A DNA stretch of 24,669 nucleotides from JAGOUY01 sp964541725. GTDB taxonomy: Bacteria; Patescibacteriota; Patescibacteriia; 2-12-FULL-60-25. Below, one piece after another: positions 15,072 to 22,239 of the stretch (its first letter is position 1; the number at the start of each line of letters is the position of its first letter). The stretch is from the NCBI GenBank assembly GCA_964541725.1, contig CAZIQG010000006.1, forward strand, positions 1 to 24,669, in the 5' to 3' direction. A program made the translations under genes and the position numbers. Under the pieces are notes generated by a model, which had not been told where the DNA came from, did no database searches, and was given only the letters and a program-made list of their open reading frames with translations.

Positions 15072-15105
15072 TTCTCCACAGCCTGTGGAGAAGAAATATT
15101 TTTTT
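15072..15105 (+). terminator. Plus-strand terminator-like hairpin; DnaA-box-like arms
   Basis: TTCTCCACA (15072-15080) and TGTGGAGAA (15084-15092) form a 9-bp stem with a 3-base loop, followed by AT-rich DNA with a run of seven T. Each arm differs by one base from the DnaA box TTATCCACA. No plus-strand gene is known upstream. Confidence 0.5.
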
Positions 15106-15110
15106 ATTGT

Positions 15111-16274
15111 CTACGACTCTTTGCATAAAATCATCTTCCCATCTTCATCCTCTCCTAATTGCCAACCGCTAATCGAGGACACATCAAACACGAGACCGAT
15201 CCCTTGCACAAGTTTTTGTAATGCACGCGCCGAAACTCGGCCAACCACCGGTCGCTCACCACACGCGGACATAATCGTAGAGAAGGGTTCCGTACTGCTC
15301 CCATAGCGAATATCACGCTCTTGGATAAAGAGAGATTTCCCCGTATGCAATTGGACAGGCGCTGTCATCTCCCCATCTCCACTCGTAAGTTCCGTCGCAA
15401 GCGTTCCATCCGCTAGTTGGATCACGCGCTTCGTCGCCACTCCAAAACCAGCTAACACCGCCTTCACGCGTTCTTTGGAAACCGGCTCACCTTGTATGAG
15501 TTGGATAGATTCCGCTGCGCCTTCCATCCCAAAACTGAAATGAACTTCTTGCACATCAGGTAAAACCGCAAATTGAGGAATGGGGAGCTCATGCAGCAGC
15601 TCGTCACGCGTAACCCCCGCAAGGGCAGACAGATTCACGCTGATATCAGCCATCCTCGGGGTAAACCCGGTCACGCGATGTTCAAAGGGTAAAGAAGTAC
15701 GCACAATATCCTTTTCATACGTAAATGTCGCAAGCGTAGACGACGTGCTCACATCGCCCAAGGCAAATGATCCACTCGCTTGCTGAAGCGGGTGGCGCAA
15801 CCAGTTCTTCATCCCATCAAGGTAGCGGATGGTGCCCACCTGCTCAACGGGAGTTTGATCATAAAGGATGCGACCCAAGCCCGCCTGATCCTGAGGAAGT
15901 CCAGCAGACCCACCCACCCATCTCGGGACAACCGCAAACCACGTCCACCCATTCGGACCCAATCCACCCCCCAAGGCAACCGGCCAACGTGATCCGCTTG
16001 TAAGGGCGACGCGCCATGGCTCGGGTAACTGTTCTAGGATCCGTACTGGAACCTCTTCTTGGGCGGCAGAGGGGAGTGTGACGATTGTAAGTGTTTGCGC
16101 ACTCATGGGAAGCGGCCGCGATAAGCTCCACCATAAAAGAGCACCCAGGAGCAAAATACTAATCACGCCCAAGCCCCAAACCAACACGCGCCGATACCCA
16201 AAACCCGGCGCCGTCCCATACGCCAGAATCGTCGAATCTTTCGGAGTCTCAACAGTGATAAAAGGTTGTTCCAC
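15111..16274 (-). CDS. Hypothetical protein with one N-terminal membrane helix
   Basis: The 387-residue product starts with GTG (MEQPFITVETPKDSTILAYG). It has a short cytoplasmic part, one membrane helix (about residues 29-51, VLVWGLGVISILLLGALLWWSL) and a large outward-facing domain of about 330 residues. That domain contains repeated short strands, a Trp-rich segment (GGGLGPNGWTWFAVVPRWVGG) and only two cysteines. I recognise no family; the layout suggests a single-pass anchored surface or periplasmic-side protein. It follows another unknown gene (16315-16866) by 40 bases on the same strand, so they may be co-expressed. Base composition is like the core genes. Confidence 0.8.
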   Translation of the reverse strand: MEQPFITVETPKDSTILAYGTAPGFGYRRVLVWGLGVISILLLGALLWWSLSRPLPMSAQTLTIVTLPSAAQEEVPVRILEQLPEPWRVALTSGSRWPVALGGGLGPNGWTWFAVVPRWVGGSAGLPQDQAGLGRILYDQTPVEQVGTIRYLDGMKNWLRHPLQQASGSFALGDVSTSSTLATFTYEKDIVRTSLPFEHRVTGFTPRMADISVNLSALAGVTRDELLHELPIPQFAVLPDVQEVHFSFGMEGAAESIQLIQGEPVSKERVKAVLAGFGVATKRVIQLADGTLATELTSGDGEMTAPVQLHTGKSLFIQERDIRYGSSTEPFSTIMSACGERPVVGRVSARALQKLVQGIGLVFDVSSISGWQLGEDEDGKMILCKES

Positions 16275-16314
16275 AACGCGAATACTGTAATGGATTTTTC
16301 CTGAATTAACTAGC

Positions 16315-16866
16315 TTAGGCCGCGCAAGTATAAAACATTTTTAATACATCTCTCGCCATCGTGTCCACGTGCTCTACAGCTTGTAGACGTGCGGCATGTT
16401 CCCTAGGTATATAAGGTTTATTCGCTTCTGCAATCTTCCCAAGAGCTGCATAGTAGTTATCTAGGGTATCAATATAAGGTGTGAGACCAGCTACGGGAGA
16501 GTCTTTTGTGGCATATTTTATAAGAGATTGTAGGGCGCCCACGGCGCAACCAAGATTGTTTCCGGAGATTTTATTTTCGTTATCAAGGTAGCTCCGCATA
16601 TCTGCAGGTATTGTGTTTTCCCAAGCGCGACGCTGAGCATGGTCTTGGAAATCATCTTCTATTGTTGGAGAAAGAACCCATATCTCGATCTGGGTTAGAA
16701 AGCCTCTGACGAGCTTTTCTTTCGCACCAAAACGTGAAAGGTCAAACTTCGCAACGGCAAAGGGTAACGGTTCAGCTTCTGTAATGGTTAGTGTGCGCCC
16801 ACAGCATTCACGCACAATTTTCTTCGGAAGCGTCTTGGTAGCTTCGGGACGGTAAGTTTCACCCAT
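16315..16866 (-). CDS. Hypothetical soluble protein (183 aa)
   Basis: The 183-residue protein starts MGETYRPEATKTLPKKIVRE. An N-terminal part with CCGRTLTITEAEPLPFAVAKFDLSRFGAKEK may form strands; the rest looks helical (LDNYYAALGKIAEANKPYI, HAARLQAVEHVDTMARDVLKMF). There is no signal peptide or membrane helix and I recognise no family. A promoter-like TTGACG-17-TAGCTT lies at 16879-16907 and would give an almost leaderless message, in keeping with the lack of an SD sequence. Codon use is more AT-rich than in the surrounding genes. The next gene downstream is the membrane protein at 15111. Confidence 0.75.
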   Translation of the reverse strand: MGETYRPEATKTLPKKIVRECCGRTLTITEAEPLPFAVAKFDLSRFGAKEKLVRGFLTQIEIWVLSPTIEDDFQDHAQRRAWENTIPADMRSYLDNENKISGNNLGCAVGALQSLIKYATKDSPVAGLTPYIDTLDNYYAALGKIAEANKPYIPREHAARLQAVEHVDTMARDVLKMFYTCAA

Positions 16867-16878
16867 ATAATAATAGGT

Positions 16879-16907
16879 AAGCTATCTTCAGCGTTCCTGT
16901 GCGTCAA
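16879..16907 (-). promoter_or_regulatory. Promoter of the 183-aa protein gene
   Basis: On the minus strand TTGACG (16907-16902) and TAGCTT (16884-16879) are spaced by 17 bases, 12 bases before the ATG. Confidence 0.5.
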
Positions 16908-16929
16908 ATCCATGTGAGTTCTTAGCCTC

Positions 16930-18273
16930 TTATTTAATGTATCTCAAAGGATTCTGACGCTTCCCATTCAAGTATACTTCGTAGTGCAAGTGTGTTCCTG
17001 TGGATCGCCCCGTCGTGCCCACCATGGCAATTACTTGCCCCTTCTTCACACGATCGCCAGGTTTTACAAACATCTTAGAGGCATGCGCGTAGCGGGTCTT
17101 AAGCCCGTTTTCATGGTCAATCAAAATCTGGAGCCCATACCCACCACTGTTCCACCCTGCAGCTTCCACCGACCCATCGGCCGACGCATAAATGGCATCT
17201 ACGTAGTCTCCATCCAAATCAATGCCAGTGTGATTCCAGCCATAGTACTGGGTAATCGAGTGTTGCGTCGTCGGCCACAAAAGTTTTGTCGGAGGAGCGA
17301 CATTCACATTCACGTCTGCGGGCTTAGCACGTGTATCTCCGCGCACATCGATGAGTTCTTGATACTTGTCCAGTGATTTATTGCGGATATTTGTAGTAGG
17401 TACACCAGGGCGCACCACGGCTCCCGTCGGCGGCCGTGTGACGACCACCACAGGTGAAACCCCATCAGGAATCACAATTTCTTCACCCGGTGTAAGGGCG
17501 CGATTTGCGAGATTATTGGTGGCAATAATTTTATCTGCTTCTGCCCGATATGTTTGGGCGAGTTTTGTCACCGTATCGCCTTTTTTTACAACATGGAGCA
17601 CGCCTGAGACGGGAGGAATTTTAAGTGTGTCTCCTGGTTTTATCGAGGCCTGTTTTGTTAGTCTGTTCGCGGCGATAATCGTTTCGATGTTCACACCAAA
17701 TCGACGTGCAATGGTCCCCACCACATCTCCCTCACGCACGGTATAAAGCTCTGTTTGTGTGCGCGTCACGATCACGTCCGGTTCAGAGGGAGTCTCGTCT
17801 GGAGAAGAGGGAAGTCCAGGCAGTTGGGCAATGCTCCCCGGCACCGTTAAGTCAGCCGCCACACCCGGTTCATAATCAAAATCAATATCTGGCACCGCCT
17901 CGATCGTATCCGAGCCTAAATAGCTCACCCGTGGAGAAGGTGGATCTAAGTAAACCTCTTCGTGGATAACTTCGTTCTGTCCCTCACTAACCAGGGCATA
18001 CAAGATGCTGCCTTGTCCTGGATCCGCTACCGCCGCATCCCGTCCTTGAAATTGAGAAAAGATGGTAAAAACGACGATCCCTAAAAGCACCGCATGCAAA
18101 ACATATTTATTCGTAAACAACAGGAAGAAAAACCCACGCGCCGATGTCATGACGCTCGCCACACGCAACCGACCAAACAAAGTCGTCTTATATAAAGGTA
18201 GAACTACCCAACGCAAGATGGCGGCAAAAAACGGCTGCAACACCGGTGACACAAGCGACCAAATTTTTTGCAA
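16930..18273 (-). CDS. LysM-domain M23 (LytM-type) metallopeptidase
   Basis: The 447-residue protein is a membrane-anchored cell-wall hydrolase. A membrane helix (about 57-75) is followed by a low-complexity linker, two LysM peptidoglycan-binding repeats (about 176-220, YTVREGDVVGTIARRFGV; 226-269, HVVKKGDTVTKLAQTY) and a C-terminal M23 domain (346-443). The zinc and catalytic residues of active M23 enzymes are present: HTGID (H348, D352), YAHAS (H397) and THLHYEVY (H428, H430). It probably cuts peptidoglycan cross-links during growth or division. The start is uncertain. TTG 18273 is used here, but the frame stays open and hydrophobic for another 37 codons upstream, to a TAA at 18385, without an ATG, GTG or TTG. 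Confidence 0.92.
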   Translation of the reverse strand: MQKIWSLVSPVLQPFFAAILRWVVLPLYKTTLFGRLRVASVMTSARGFFFLLFTNKYVLHAVLLGIVVFTIFSQFQGRDAAVADPGQGSILYALVSEGQNEVIHEEVYLDPPSPRVSYLGSDTIEAVPDIDFDYEPGVAADLTVPGSIAQLPGLPSSPDETPSEPDVIVTRTQTELYTVREGDVVGTIARRFGVNIETIIAANRLTKQASIKPGDTLKIPPVSGVLHVVKKGDTVTKLAQTYRAEADKIIATNNLANRALTPGEEIVIPDGVSPVVVVTRPPTGAVVRPGVPTTNIRNKSLDKYQELIDVRGDTRAKPADVNVNVAPPTKLLWPTTQHSITQYYGWNHTGIDLDGDYVDAIYASADGSVEAAGWNSGGYGLQILIDHENGLKTRYAHASKMFVKPGDRVKKGQVIAMVGTTGRSTGTHLHYEVYLNGKRQNPLRYIK

Positions 18274-18486
18274 AATTCCCCAAAAGATCTGGAGGAAGCG
18301 TAGCCCCGCCAGTAAAGCCTTGGCGACAATTGTTTTAAGGGAAGGAGAAATAAAGATAATAAGGATAAAAGGATCAACATTCCATTACCGCCAGATCTCC
18401 CACGAGTTCATCTACCATAACGTCCCTCTAAGCCTACGTCAACCGGAAAATCAATAAATATGGCTAAGATAAAAGAAAAAGATCCT

Positions 18487-20004
18487 CTACAAATGTTCCT
18501 GCTGGCGGTACTGGAGCGCCTCCGCCATATGCGCCGTCTCTATCTGCGAGCTCCCGGCTAAATCCGCAATCGTCTGCGCCACTTTCATGGTACGAAAGTA
18601 CGCCCGTGCCGATAACTTAAAACGATCCGTCGCATGACGTAACAGCGTCTTGGCTTCCGGCAGGATCGTAAGAAGTGAGCGCACCTGATGACTCCCGAGT
18701 TCACTATTCGCCGTCAATCCAACCATACAGTAGCGCTCCAGTTGTTGCTGTCGCGCCGCTTCCACACGCACGCGGATCGCTCCACTAGACTCTGCCGGCT
18801 CAACATCCGATAGTTCCTGTGTCTTCACTTTTGGCACCTCCAAAAACAAGTCAATCCTATCCAAGAGGGGTCCACTCAGACGTTTGCGATATTTGTTGAT
18901 CTGAATCGGCGTACATTCGCAGCGCCGATCCGCATCTGTCATAAACCCACACGGGCAAGGATTAAGTGCTCCCACGAACATCATGCGCGCCGGAAAATGC
19001 AAACTCCCTTGCGCCCGACTGACGGTCACCGTTCCATCTTCCAAGGGCTGGCGCAAACTCTCAAGGACGGTCCGTGGAAACTCCAGCATCTCATCTAAGA
19101 AGAGTACGCCACGATGCGCCAGCGAAATTTCTCCCGGCCTCGGCATCGCGCCACCTCCAATTAACGACACCATGCTGGCGCTATGATGTGGTGCGCGAAA
19201 TGGCCGCTCAATCATAAGTCCGCGCTTCGGCAAAATCCCCGCAATCGAATGAATGCGCGTCACGTCCAATGCTTCCTCCAAGGTCATGTTTGGCAGGATC
19301 GAAGGAAAGCTTCTCGCGAGGAGCGTCTTCCCCGATCCCGGTGGTCCTTGCATCACCAAGTTGTGCGCTCCCGCCGCCGCAATCTCCAGCGCCCGCCGTG
19401 CCTGCGCCTGCCCCCGGATCGCTGCAAAGTCATACGCATACGTTGTATGACGATCCAAGCACGGTGCTTGCCATGGTTCTTCTGGAAGCGGCTCGCGTCC
19501 AAGTAAGTGTTCCATGATCTGTCGCAACGTGGCTGCACGCCGCACCTTCACCGGTTCTCCAATCAACGCCGCTTCCGCCGCATTCTCTGCGGGAACAATC
19601 AATTCCTCAATCCCTTCCCGCTTCGCAAGCGCTGCCACTGCGAGCACTCCATGAATCGGCCGCACCGATCCATCCAATCCGAGTTCACCCACCACCATCA
19701 CATTCGGTAGTCGTGCCGGTAAATCTCCCTGCGCCACCATAATCGCGAGCGCCATCGCCACATCAAACGGTGTCCCGCTCTTCTTCACATCCGCCGGCGC
19801 CAAATTCACCGCCACCCGCGTGCGCGGAAACAACACCTCGCTTTGTTTAAGCGCACTGCGCACCCGCTCCCGCGCCTCCTGCACCGCCGCATCCGGCAAT
19901 CCAACCACAATAAACGCGGATAACCCCGAGGTAATATCCGCTTCCACCCGCACCGGATACGCATCCAGCCCCACGATCGAAGCCGTCAAAATCGAATCAG
20001 ACAT
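18487..20004 (-). CDS. comM: ComM / YifB family Mg-chelatase-like AAA+ ATPase
   Basis: The 505-residue protein matches ComM/YifB. An N-terminal Lon-protease-like (ChlI) domain (1-170) contains VGLPDAAVQEARERVRSAL and NLAPADVKKSGTPFD. An AAA+ domain carries Walker A GPPGSGKT (220-227), RPFRAPHHSAS, and Walker B within GVLFLDEMLEF. A cysteine cluster NPCPCGF...RRCEC is followed by a C-terminal Mg-chelatase domain. ComM is a helicase that drives branch migration during natural transformation, so it fits functionally with ComEC and RecA in this window. The length is normal. GGGGTGA just before the ATG may act as an SD sequence. Confidence 0.95.
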   Translation of the reverse strand: MSDSILTASIVGLDAYPVRVEADITSGLSAFIVVGLPDAAVQEARERVRSALKQSEVLFPRTRVAVNLAPADVKKSGTPFDVAMALAIMVAQGDLPARLPNVMVVGELGLDGSVRPIHGVLAVAALAKREGIEELIVPAENAAEAALIGEPVKVRRAATLRQIMEHLLGREPLPEEPWQAPCLDRHTTYAYDFAAIRGQAQARRALEIAAAGAHNLVMQGPPGSGKTLLARSFPSILPNMTLEEALDVTRIHSIAGILPKRGLMIERPFRAPHHSASMVSLIGGGAMPRPGEISLAHRGVLFLDEMLEFPRTVLESLRQPLEDGTVTVSRAQGSLHFPARMMFVGALNPCPCGFMTDADRRCECTPIQINKYRKRLSGPLLDRIDLFLEVPKVKTQELSDVEPAESSGAIRVRVEAARQQQLERYCMVGLTANSELGSHQVRSLLTILPEAKTLLRHATDRFKLSARAYFRTMKVAQTIADLAGSSQIETAHMAEALQYRQQEHL

Positions 20005-20084
20005 ATCTCACCCCGTTCCATGAATCGGAGGTTTTGTCAAGGGTTGATACGGAGAGAAAATGTGTGTTAGGGTAAAAACAACCT

Positions 20085-20255
20085 ATGTCTATTGCTCGCG
20101 AAAAAATACGACAAAAAACAACGGTCAAAAAAACCACCTCTCTACCAATAAGTTATTGGGAGAAAATTCGCGGACTCTGGAAAACGAATCCGGTAAATGG
20201 CCTCGCCTACCAAAAGAAGATCCGTGCCCAATCAGACCAGCGGCTAAAGATATGA
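20085..20255 (+). CDS. Putative antitoxin of a PIN-toxin pair (56 aa)
   Basis: This 56-residue basic protein (MSIAREKIRQKTTVKKTTSL...RAQSDQRLKI) ends in a TGA that overlaps the ATG of the PIN-domain toxin (ATGA, 20252-20255). Small size, position directly upstream and the 4-base stop/start overlap are typical of VapBC-like operons. I do not recognise an AbrB, Phd or ribbon-helix-helix motif, so the antitoxin class is open. There is no SD sequence; a weak TTGATA about 30 bases upstream could belong to a promoter giving a nearly leaderless message. The assignment rests on context. Confidence 0.65.
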   Translation: MSIAREKIRQKTTVKKTTSLPISYWEKIRGLWKTNPVNGLAYQKKIRAQSDQRLKI

Positions 20256-20603
20256 TCGTACTCGATACGAATATTTTGATTGCGTATCTCAAAGGAGAAA
20301 AAAACCGTAACGGACTTTATCGACCTGGCCCGTCTGCAAGAGGAGCGTTTTTGTGTTTCCGTGGTGAGTGCCGTTGAGCTTCTCGCCTTTCCAAAATTAC
20401 CACCTAGCCAAGTTGTAATAATAAAGAAATGGTTGCAAGAAAACATGTTGATAGTTGACCTGAACATGTCACTCGCCCTTGAGGCAGCAGAGGTATGCCG
20501 CAGATACGGTTTAAAAACAGCCGACGCTATCATCGCCGCCACGGCCCTAAACCTACGTGCTTCACTCATGACACGCGACAAAGATTTCCGACGGGTAAAA
20601 TGA
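20252..20603 (+). pseudogene. vapC: PIN-domain (VapC-like) toxin gene interrupted by a frameshift in an A7 run
   Basis: The frame opening at ATG 20252 reads MIVLDTNILIAYLKGEK and then runs out of frame at a run of seven A (20298-20304). The next frame, one base forward, continues TVTDFIDLARLQEERFCVSV to the stop at 20603. With six A the product would be an intact PIN domain of about 116 residues. All four acidic active-site residues are kept: the D of LDTNIL, the E of SAVELLAF, the D of KTADAIIAATA and the D of TRDKDF. VapC-type toxins are Mg-dependent RNases that block translation. The gene may be inactivated, rescued by slippage at the A run, or affected by a sequencing error. Confidence 0.85.
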
Positions 20604-20640
20604 TTGAAAATAATTCAATAGCAAGGAGCGTTTAGCTAAA

Positions 20641-20696
20641 ACGTCAAAACCCCGCGCCAGGTCGTACACGTTTCAGTGTGTACGCCCAGCGCGAGG
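20641..20696 (-). terminator. Long-stem terminator of the 20728-21411 gene
   Basis: On the minus strand CCTCGCGC pairs with GCGCGGGG and GTACAC with GTGTAC, with partial pairing between them (about 18 pairs in all), followed by TTTTGACGTTTT. Confidence 0.85.
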
Positions 20697-20727
20697 CTAG
20701 TCAGTTCCGAGTAGTTGCTGCTCGGAA

Positions 20728-21411
20728 TCAGGTGGGCTGGACTTCCTTCAGGATTTTGTCTGTCAGCTGCAGGGCTTCGCCTATGGAACGGGCTGTCGCG
20801 TATACCCATACGCTACCTTTTACGATCCCATCGACTGCCGCAGCATTGTTGGCGTCATGCCCTACCCAGACTTCCGGACGGCGACCCACGACGACGTATA
20901 CCACTGGACCGGTGTCCGTCAGCCGCCCCGTCCGTTGATCGACGAAGTAGATCAACGGACGAGGATCGCTCCAGCGCATGGCTACCAGGAAGCCCATGGG
21001 CTCTTTGACGACAACGGGGACGTTCGAGTCAGTCAGGTAGCCGATATGGTCTTTCCATTTGAGCACCTCATTCCAGAAATCCAGCTGCTGCTTGTGCAGC
21101 TCGTACTTTGCGCCACGGAGCTCCGCCGTTACGGTGCGCAGCTCCAATCTGAACCATTCCCCGACATCGACTCCGCGGGACGCCTCTGCGACCCAGAGGT
21201 AGAAGAGGGGGACGACGGCGAGCCAGATGGGGGCGTACCCCAGCTTGTACGTCAGCCAGTGTACGATGGCGGCGATGATGAAGGCGGGGATGAGAAGCAA
21301 AACATTCTGGCGGGGGAAGAGGCGGTTGGCCTTCTTCCAGCTCTCCTCTCGATCGGTCCCGGTGGAGGGGGCGGCGCTCGTCGTGCTCGAGGCGGTCGCG
21401 GGGCTGCTCAT
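20728..21411 (-). CDS. Hypothetical membrane protein (227 aa)
   Basis: The 227-residue protein has a Ser/Thr/Ala-rich start, two adjacent membrane helices (about residues 36-53, NVLLLIPAFIIAAIVHWL; 62-76, IWLAVVPLFYLWVAE) and a C-terminal soluble domain of about 150 residues. In that domain FVDQRTGRLTDTGPVVYVVVGRRPEVWVG looks like beta strands. I recognise no family. An AAGG lies seven bases before the ATG. Base composition is distinctly GC-richer than core genes such as recA, and the antisense frame is open by composition only. It follows the 131-aa orphan gene on the same strand and ends at a long-stem terminator. Confidence 0.75.
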   Translation of the reverse strand: MSSPATASSTTSAAPSTGTDREESWKKANRLFPRQNVLLLIPAFIIAAIVHWLTYKLGYAPIWLAVVPLFYLWVAEASRGVDVGEWFRLELRTVTAELRGAKYELHKQQLDFWNEVLKWKDHIGYLTDSNVPVVVKEPMGFLVAMRWSDPRPLIYFVDQRTGRLTDTGPVVYVVVGRRPEVWVGHDANNAAAVDGIVKGSVWVYATARSIGEALQLTDKILKEVQPT

Positions 21412-21489
21412 GGTGAGCCTTCGTCTTTCTCTCAGGATTGTCTACCTGAGTGGGTGATTTGGTAGATGCTGCGACAGAAGTGTGCAGCG

Positions 21490-21534
21490 CTCTCCCTTTT
21501 ATCTTCCTCGTAATGAGAAAAACAAAAGGGAGAG
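21490..21534. repeat. Perfect 11-bp inverted repeat
   Basis: CTCTCCCTTTT (21490-21500) pairs exactly with AAAAGGGAGAG (21524-21534) across a 23-base loop. It lies between the two GC-rich orphan genes. There is no T tail on either strand, so its role is unclear. Confidence 0.6.
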
Positions 21535-21577
21535 AAGGACGGTCAACGGACGCGTCCTTGTCAGAGGGTGGGATCAG

Positions 21578-21973
21578 TCACTTCGTGAACTCCAGGCGTC
21601 CGTCCTTGAGCCGCAGGTACCACGCCTGACCCAGCCGCATGGGCTCATTGCGCGGTACGCTGCTCGTGCTCAGTTCGTAGCCGAGCGCAGCGGCCGCGTC
21701 CACGATGGCCCACCCGAGCTCGTGGAGCAGCTTCGGGTCGCTGTGGTGCACGACGCGGCACTTGTGGAGAGCGCTGGCCGGCGGCGTCTGCATGCCGAGG
21801 GTCGAGGCCAGCCCCTCCGTTCCGAGGAACGCGATCACGCAGCTCTGCGGCGTGCCCGTGGCCGCGATGAAGATGTTGAGCCCGTTTCCCCGCGGGTCGA
21901 TCACGAGGAAGATGAGGGAGTTGTCGGGAGCGGCGAGGAGGAAGTTGAAGATGTTGGTAATGTCCTTGTTCAT
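21578..21973 (-). CDS. Hypothetical soluble protein (131 aa)
   Basis: The chosen ATG 21973 (MNKDITNIFNFLLAAPDNSL) has GGAG seven bases upstream and gives 131 residues; a GTG at 22045 would add 24 residues of doubtful coding quality. The protein looks alpha/beta, with strands IFLVIDPRGNGLNIFIAAT and helices around LLHELGWAIVDAAAALGY; it has no membrane helix. I recognise no family. A near-consensus promoter lies at 22094-22122, giving a leader of about 115 nt with a TCCGAAA/TTTCGGA stem. High GC sets it apart, together with its downstream neighbour. The long open frame on the opposite strand is rich in Arg/His/Asp, as antisense frames of GC-rich genes are. Confidence 0.7.
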   Translation of the reverse strand: MNKDITNIFNFLLAAPDNSLIFLVIDPRGNGLNIFIAATGTPQSCVIAFLGTEGLASTLGMQTPPASALHKCRVVHHSDPKLLHELGWAIVDAAAALGYELSTSSVPRNEPMRLGQAWYLRLKDGRLEFTK

Positions 21974-22093
21974 GAGCGTGCTCCGTTGCGTTGGCCATCC
22001 CTGGCCGTTGATGTCTTTCAGTCCGAAACGGGTGTCTAAAATCACCGCATTTCACGCATCCATTTCGGACAATCTATCAAAGGACGACGAGAA

Positions 22094-22122
22094 ATAATAC
22101 CAGAAAATAGGCAAAAAGTCAA
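22094..22122 (-). promoter_or_regulatory. Near-consensus promoter of the 131-aa gene
   Basis: On the minus strand TTGACT (22122-22117) and TATTAT (22099-22094) are spaced by 17 bases. Transcription would start near 22087. The leader can form TCCGAAA/TTTCGGA. Confidence 0.75.
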
Positions 22123-22178
22123 TAGAATAGCGCCGTGTAACCCACCGTTGCCATTGTTTCTTGGAACTCCTCCCCTTT

Positions 22179-22200
22179 CCCCTCCTTCGGCGAGGAGGGG
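22179..22200. repeat. Short hairpin CCCCTCCT/AGGAGGGG
   Basis: A perfect 8-bp stem with loop TCGGCG lies between the ncRNA terminator and the promoter of the 131-aa gene. It resembles common short intergenic palindromes. Confidence 0.5.
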
Positions 22201-22203
22201 AAT

Positions 22204-22239
22204 CAAAACGAAAACAATAAACCCAGTCATTCGACTGGG
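22204..22239 (-). terminator. Intrinsic terminator of the minus-strand ncRNA
   Basis: On the minus strand CCCAGTC pairs with GACTGGG (22239-22222, loop GAAT), followed by TTTATTGTTTTCG. The T-rich side exists only in the minus direction. Confidence 0.85.

Noticed and set aside
20857..21465. 202-aa open frame on the plus strand
   Set aside because: Antisense to the 227-aa membrane protein. The minus-strand frame has membrane helices, an SD-like site and a terminator; this one looks open only because of high GC.
21482..22039. 185-aa open frame on the plus strand
   Set aside because: Extremely rich in Arg, His, Asp and Glu, as expected for the antisense of a GC-rich gene. The minus-strand gene has a consensus promoter and SD sequence.
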